Below are positions 5,052 to 8,435 of a DNA stretch of 8,435 bases, piece after piece; within the stretch, counting starts at the first letter, position 1; the number at the start of each line of letters is the position of its first letter. Under the pieces are notes generated by a model. That model worked only from the letters and a program-made list of their open reading frames with translations. It made no database searches and was not told the DNA's origin. A program made the translations under genes and the position numbers. The stretch covers positions 1 through 8,435 of the forward strand of contig JBDIBB010000158.1 in assembly GCA_039812685.1 (NCBI GenBank), written 5' to 3'. Source of the DNA: JBDIBB01 sp039812685. GTDB lineage: Bacteria; Acidobacteriota; Vicinamibacteria; Vicinamibacterales; JAFNAJ01.

Positions 5052-6143
5052 TCAGGCCTCGAACTGCCTCACCGCCCCCGCCACCTCCCGCGCCGCCTCG
5101 AGCGTGAGCGCCGGGTACATCGGCAGCGACAGCAGCTCGTCGCACACGCGATCGGCGACCGGACACTGGGCCGGCGTCTCGCCGGAGAGCGCCGCCTGGC
5201 GCGGGATCGGGATGGGATAGTGCACCAGCGTCTCGATGCCCCGCGCGAGCAGGTGACGCTGCAGCGCGTCGCGCTGCGGGCTGCGCACGGGGAACAGGTG
5301 GTAGACGTGGCCCGCGTCGAGTTCCGGCGGCACGGTCACGGGCGCCGCGGTGAGCCGCTCCCTGTAGACGCCGGCAAGAATCCGCCGGCGCTCGGTCCAC
5401 GCCGGCAACAGCGGCAGCCGCGCACGTAGGATCGCCGCCTGCACCTCGTCGAGCCGCGAGTTCACGCCGAACTCGTCGTGGCGGTAGCGCCGGCTCTGCC
5501 CGCCGTTGCGCAGCCGGGCCACGCGCGCCGCCAGCGCGGCATCGCCGGTGATCACCGCGCCGCCGTCGCCCAGCGCGCCGAGGTTCTTGGTCGGGTAGAA
5601 GCTGAAGGCGCCGGCCGCGCCCATGGTGCCCACGGGTCGCCCCCTGCAGGTGGCGAGGTGCGCCTGGGCACAGTCCTCGACCACCGCCAGGTGATGGCGA
5701 GCCGCAATCGCCAGCAACGGATCCATGTCGGCGGCCTGCCCGTAGAGGTGCACCGGCAGGATGGCCGCCGTGCGGGGCGTGACGGCCGCCTCCACCGCCG
5801 CCGGATCCAGCGTGAGCCGCGCCGGGTCGAGGTCGGCGAACACGGGTCGCGCGCCCGCCATCATGATGGCCAGCGCCGAGTAGGCCGCCGAGAGCGGCGA
5901 GGTGATCACCTCGTCGCCACGGCCGATCCCGAGCGCCATCAGCGCCAGGGCGATGGCGTCGGTGCCGGTGCCCACGCCGACGGCGGCCGTCGCCTGACAG
6001 GCGACAGCGAACTCACGCTCGAACGCCTCCACCTCGGGGCCGAGCACGTACCAGCCGCTGGCCACCACGCGTTCGATCGCCTCGCGCACGGCCACCGCAT
6101 CGTCGGCGGGCGTCAGGCTGTTGAAGGGAACGTGGATAGGCAT
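5052..6143 (-). CDS. DegT/DnrJ/EryC1/StrS-family PLP-dependent sugar aminotransferase
   Basis: This 363-residue protein has the usual length of sugar aminotransferases that convert a keto-nucleotide-sugar to an amino sugar with glutamate and PLP. The N-terminus opens with VPFNSL and GWYVLGPEVEAFE (30-42). GTGTDAI (58-64) is the phosphate-binding loop, VEDCAQAH (155-162) carries the PLP-ring Asp157, and FSFYPTKNLGALGDGGA (180-196) carries the Schiff-base Lys186. GVNSRLDEVQAAIL (226-239) and LVHYPIP (306-312) are further family signatures. Nothing essential is missing. It lies 27 nt after the SDR gene, and the pairing of a keto-sugar-forming SDR with a DegT enzyme is classic for amino-deoxysugar synthesis (for example the FdtB, WecE or VioA types; which one cannot be decided here). 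The ATG at 6143 gives a canonical N-terminus but has no clear Shine-Dalgarno. The repeat cluster follows at once. Confidence 0.94.
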   Translation of the reverse strand: MPIHVPFNSLTPADDAVAVREAIERVVASGWYVLGPEVEAFEREFAVACQATAAVGVGTGTDAIALALMALGIGRGDEVITSPLSAAYSALAIMMAGARPVFADLDPARLTLDPAAVEAAVTPRTAAILPVHLYGQAADMDPLLAIAARHHLAVVEDCAQAHLATCRGRPVGTMGAAGAFSFYPTKNLGALGDGGAVITGDAALAARVARLRNGGQSRRYRHDEFGVNSRLDEVQAAILRARLPLLPAWTERRRILAGVYRERLTAAPVTVPPELDAGHVYHLFPVRSPQRDALQRHLLARGIETLVHYPIPIPRQAALSGETPAQCPVADRVCDELLSLPMYPALTLEAAREVAGAVRQFEA

Positions 6144-6170
6144 GGGTAGGCCTGTGGCTGGAGCCGGCGG

Positions 6171-7196
6171 CTAGGGCGAGGCCCCGGCGCTCTCGTGCGC
6201 GACGTAGCGCGCGAAATGCTCGCGGAAATAGCCCACGGTGCGGGCCAGGCCCTCACGCAGCCCGATCCGCGGCGCCCAGCCGGTGACCGCACGGAAGCGC
6301 CGCGAGTCGGAGTAGAAGCTGCCGATGTCGATCGCCTTCTTCTCTGGCGGCCACTCGCGGTAGGTGACGCGCCCGCTGCCAGCCACCTCGAGCAGCAGCG
6401 CCACGAGATCGCGGTGGCTGACCGGCTCATCGCCGCCCACGTTGAAGACCTCGCCGTTGCACGCATCGGCAGCGCCCGCCCGCAGGAACGCGTCGGCCGC
6501 GTCGTCCACGTAGACGAAGTCGCGCACCTGCGCACCGTCGCCGAAGATCTGGATCTCGCCGCCTTCCACCGCGAGGCGGACGAACCAGCCGATGAAGCCC
6601 TGCCGGTTGTGCCGGATCAGCTGGCGCGGGCCGTAGACGTTCGTCAGGCGCAGGGAGCACGCGCGCACGCCGAACACGTTGTTGTAGACGAGATGGTAGT
6701 ACTCGCCGGCCACCTTGTTGATGCCGTTCACGTCGGTCGGGCGCACGAGGTGCCGCTCGTCCACCGGCAGGTAGTCGGGCCGGCCGTACACCTGGCGGGT
6801 GCTCGCGTAGACCACCTTCGCGCCAGGGTTGTTGCGGCGACACGCCTCGAGGATCGTCAACTGGCTGCGGCAGTTGATCTCGAGGTCGGTGAACGGATCG
6901 CGCATGCTGTCGATGTGGCTCACCTGGCCGGCGAGGCTGAAGATCACCTCGCGGTCGCCGACCAGGTAGTTCATCGTCGACTGCTGCCGCACGTCGGCGA
7001 CGTTCACGCGCACGCGATCCTCGATGCCGGCGATGTTGAAGAGGTTGCCGCCGTAGTCGGGGATCAGCGAGTCGACCAGCAGCACGTCGGCGCCCAGTTC
7101 GGCGAGGGCACGGGCGAGGTTGCTGCCGATGAACCCCAGGCCGCCGGTGATCATCACCCGGCGGCTGCGGTAGAACTCCCGGTGGGCGTCGGTCAC
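6171..7196 (-). CDS. NAD-dependent nucleotide-sugar epimerase/dehydratase (extended SDR) lacking the catalytic Tyr
   Basis: This 341-residue protein has a clear extended-SDR fold: VMITGGLGFIGSNLARAL (14-31) binds NAD, VDSL follows beta-2, and YASTRQVYG contains the active-site Ser/Thr region. RLTNVYGPRQ and the late RDFVYVDDAADAFL are typical of UDP-glucose epimerase/dTDP-glucose dehydratase relatives. Where the family has Y-x-x-x-K, this protein reads NGINK, so Asn157 replaces Tyr while Lys161 is kept. I have some memory of relatives sharing DVNGINK, so it may define a subfamily; unverified. It probably makes or alters a keto-sugar for the adjacent aminotransferase, but the chemistry may be non-standard. 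The GTG at 7196 is chosen because it overlaps the GT2 stop (GTGA) and has GGGAGG five bases upstream; a longer upstream start would add a Pro/Gly/Arg-rich tail overlapping GT2. Confidence 0.92.
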   Translation of the reverse strand: MTDAHREFYRSRRVMITGGLGFIGSNLARALAELGADVLLVDSLIPDYGGNLFNIAGIEDRVRVNVADVRQQSTMNYLVGDREVIFSLAGQVSHIDSMRDPFTDLEINCRSQLTILEACRRNNPGAKVVYASTRQVYGRPDYLPVDERHLVRPTDVNGINKVAGEYYHLVYNNVFGVRACSLRLTNVYGPRQLIRHNRQGFIGWFVRLAVEGGEIQIFGDGAQVRDFVYVDDAADAFLRAGAADACNGEVFNVGGDEPVSHRDLVALLLEVAGSGRVTYREWPPEKKAIDIGSFYSDSRRFRAVTGWAPRIGLREGLARTVGYFREHFARYVAHESAGASP

Positions 7197-7975
7197 GACC
7201 CCCTCCCGTTGCGGTCCTCGCGCCCGCGCGCCGCCGGGGCGAGGTGGGTGCGGCGGATCACCAGGTCGACCCACAGCCGCATGACGTCGACCGCGGTGCG
7301 GAAGATGCGGCCGAAGTTGAAGAACTGCGATTTCCCGTACGCGCGATGGTAGTGGTGCACCGGCACCTCGGCGATGCCGAAGCCCGCGTCGGTGATCTTC
7401 TTCATCAGCTCGAGGCAGATGACGCCGCTGTCCTTGGTCAGCGTCACCCGATCGAAGATCGTGCGCCGCATCAAACGGAAGTCGCAGTCGACGTCGCGCA
7501 CCTTCAGGCCGAACAGCGTCTTCACCATGTGGTGGTACAGCCGGCCGATGACGATGCGGTGCATCGGGTCGGAGCGGCTGATCTTGTAGCCGTTGACCAG
7601 GTCCACGCCCTCGGCCATGCGCTCCCAGAGCAGGGCCATCTCGCTCGGATCGTACTGGGCGTCGCCGTCGGTGTAGAAGACGAAATCCTTGGTGGCGTTC
7701 GCGAAGCCAGACCGCAGCGCGCCGCCGTAGCCGCGGTTCTGCGGGTGGTGCACGATGCGCACCTCGCCGGGGTACTTGCGGGCCAGTTCGTCGAGGATCT
7801 GCGGTGTCGAGTCCCTGCTGCCGTCGTTGACGACGATCACCTCGTGATCGGGCGTCAGCGTCCGCGCCGTCAGCAACGCGCTCACCACCATGCTGGCGAT
7901 GGTGCCGCTGTCGTTGTAGGCGGGGAAGAAGATGCTCAGGCCGGCAGGATTCGATGCTGGGGATGGCGGCGGCAT
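7193..7975 (-). CDS. Family 2 glycosyltransferase (DPM1/polyprenyl-phosphate sugar synthase type)
   Basis: This 260-residue GT-A enzyme opens with LSIFFPAYNDSGTI (13-26). VVNDGSRDST (48-57) binds the nucleotide, and YTDGDAQYDP (101-110) contains the metal-binding D-x-D (Asp103, Asp105). The DVDCDFRLMRR block (161-171) and VHHYHRAYGKSQ (206-217) are typical of dolichol-phosphate-mannose-synthase-like and undecaprenyl-phosphate sugar transferases. It lacks C-terminal membrane helices, so it is the short soluble or peripheral form. It probably loads a sugar onto a polyprenyl phosphate at the cytoplasmic face, a donor that a GT-C enzyme such as the one downstream could use. The ATG at 7975 is preferred over a TTG at 8017, since the extra 14 residues show no family similarity; neither start has a good Shine-Dalgarno. 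The gene overlaps the SDR gene by 4 bases. Confidence 0.93.
   Translation of the reverse strand: MPPPSPASNPAGLSIFFPAYNDSGTIASMVVSALLTARTLTPDHEVIVVNDGSRDSTPQILDELARKYPGEVRIVHHPQNRGYGGALRSGFANATKDFVFYTDGDAQYDPSEMALLWERMAEGVDLVNGYKISRSDPMHRIVIGRLYHHMVKTLFGLKVRDVDCDFRLMRRTIFDRVTLTKDSGVICLELMKKITDAGFGIAEVPVHHYHRAYGKSQFFNFGRIFRTAVDVMRLWVDLVIRRTHLAPAARGREDRNGRGS
7199..7207 (-). promoter_or_regulatory. Strong Shine-Dalgarno that decides the SDR start
   Basis: The minus strand reads GGGAGGGGG, then TC, then the GTG at 7196. The GGGAGG core is 5 nt from the start codon, optimal spacing. It lies inside the last codons of the GT2 gene, consistent with coupled translation. Confidence 0.75.
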
Positions 7976-8032
7976 GGACGAACGCGACACCCTACCACGG
8001 GCCTGTTCCGGCGGCAAGGTGACGGGGGGGCG

Positions 8033-8435
8033 CTACGGCCGCGGCACGCCCACGGCGCGCAGCACCACGTCGAATCGCGGATCGCCGCGCAGCGGATCGA
8101 ACAGCGGGTCCACGCCGAGGTAGACCAGTTCCGTCTCGTGGCGGGCGAGCGCGGTCTGGAGCTCGGTGAAGGCCCGCTCGCGCTCGCTGAGCGCCGCAAG
8201 CAGGAACGCGAGTTCGTAACGTGAGGGCGGGCGCGGCGAGCCGGGCGCCTCGAGTTCGGCCAGCAGCGCCCGCGCCTCGTCGGCGCGGCCCGCCCTGGCC
8301 AGCGCGCGCCCGAGACTCGCCGTCGCGTCCGGCTCGCGCGGCTGCACCTCGAGCGCCTCGCGGTAGGCCGCGATGCCGTCCGCCACTCGTCCCTGCTCGA
8401 CCAGCGTCGATCCGAGGATGAGGTGGGCCAGGTAG
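8033..8435 (-). CDS. TPR-repeat protein, C-terminal 133 residues (runs off the right edge)
   Basis: The frame is open to the window edge, so the start lies outside. The visible part begins YLAHLILGSTLVEQGRVADG and continues IAAYREALEVQP, a canonical TPR, followed by a second (ATASLGRALARAGRADEARA) and a third, diverged helix pair. The last 30 residues, including LVYLGVDPLFDPLRGDPRF and ending VLRAVGVPRP, match the C-terminal signature I associate with TPR domains fused to Ser/Thr kinases, winged-helix regulators or adenylate cyclases in Acidobacteria. The N-terminal domain cannot be seen, so enzyme versus scaffold is undecided. The next gene starts 57 bases downstream with no terminator between; the spacer holds a run of seven G (8024-8030). 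It may or may not share the operon. Confidence 0.85.
   Translation of the reverse strand, partial: YLAHLILGSTLVEQGRVADGIAAYREALEVQPREPDATASLGRALARAGRADEARALLAELEAPGSPRPPSRYELAFLLAALSERERAFTELQTALARHETELVYLGVDPLFDPLRGDPRFDVVLRAVGVPRP

Noticed and set aside
7197..7274. Longer N-terminus for the SDR gene (start at 7274)
   Set aside because: It would add 26 Pro/Gly/Arg-rich residues overlapping GT2; the GTG at 7196 has a strong Shine-Dalgarno and GTGA coupling.
7976..8017. TTG start at 8017 for the GT2 gene
   Set aside because: The additional residues have no family similarity and no Shine-Dalgarno precedes the TTG; the ATG at 7975 gives a normal GT2 N-terminus.

Overview
The window is a GC-rich (roughly 70 percent by eye) bacterial segment with every supported gene on the minus strand. 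Gene style, a TPR tail typical of acidobacterial signalling proteins, and a repeat family I associate with GC-rich soil bacteria suggest an Acidobacteriota-like organism, perhaps Vicinamibacteria. That placement is an inference from style, not from a marker gene.

Layout in transcription order (right to left): the end of a TPR-repeat protein (8033-8435, cut by the window edge); a family 2 glycosyltransferase of the dolichol-phosphate-mannose-synthase type (7193-7975); an extended-SDR nucleotide-sugar epimerase/dehydratase whose catalytic Tyr position is Asn (6171-7196, GTGA overlap with the gene before it); a DegT/DnrJ/EryC1-type PLP sugar aminotransferase (5052-6143); a 175-bp cluster of inverted and direct copies of a 24-bp repeat (4873-5047); a large polytopic GT-C-like membrane protein with a C-terminal beta-rich domain (2341-4866); a MerB-like (alkylmercury lyase family) gene interrupted by an in-frame TGA (1602-2273); a family 9 (heptosyltransferase-type) glycosyltransferase (329-1594); and the first 110 codons of an unrecognised protein (1-332, ATGA overlap with the gene before it). 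Except for the repeat cluster, gaps are tiny or negative, so this looks like one or two operons for making, modifying and attaching a surface or secreted glycan.

The most interesting element is the MerB-like gene. Read through the TGA it gives a 223-residue protein of MerB length. The UGA codon falls where MerB has its second catalytic cysteine (Cys159), while the partners Cys96 and Asp99 are kept as Cys87 and Asp90. A perfect 8-bp hairpin with a GGUC loop begins 12 nt after the UGA, as expected for a bacterial SECIS element. I therefore call it a selenoprotein, a Sec-containing organometal lyase-like enzyme, embedded in a glycan operon. Conventional gene calling would split it into two fragments. 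No mercury-resistance genes and no selenocysteine machinery are visible in the window.
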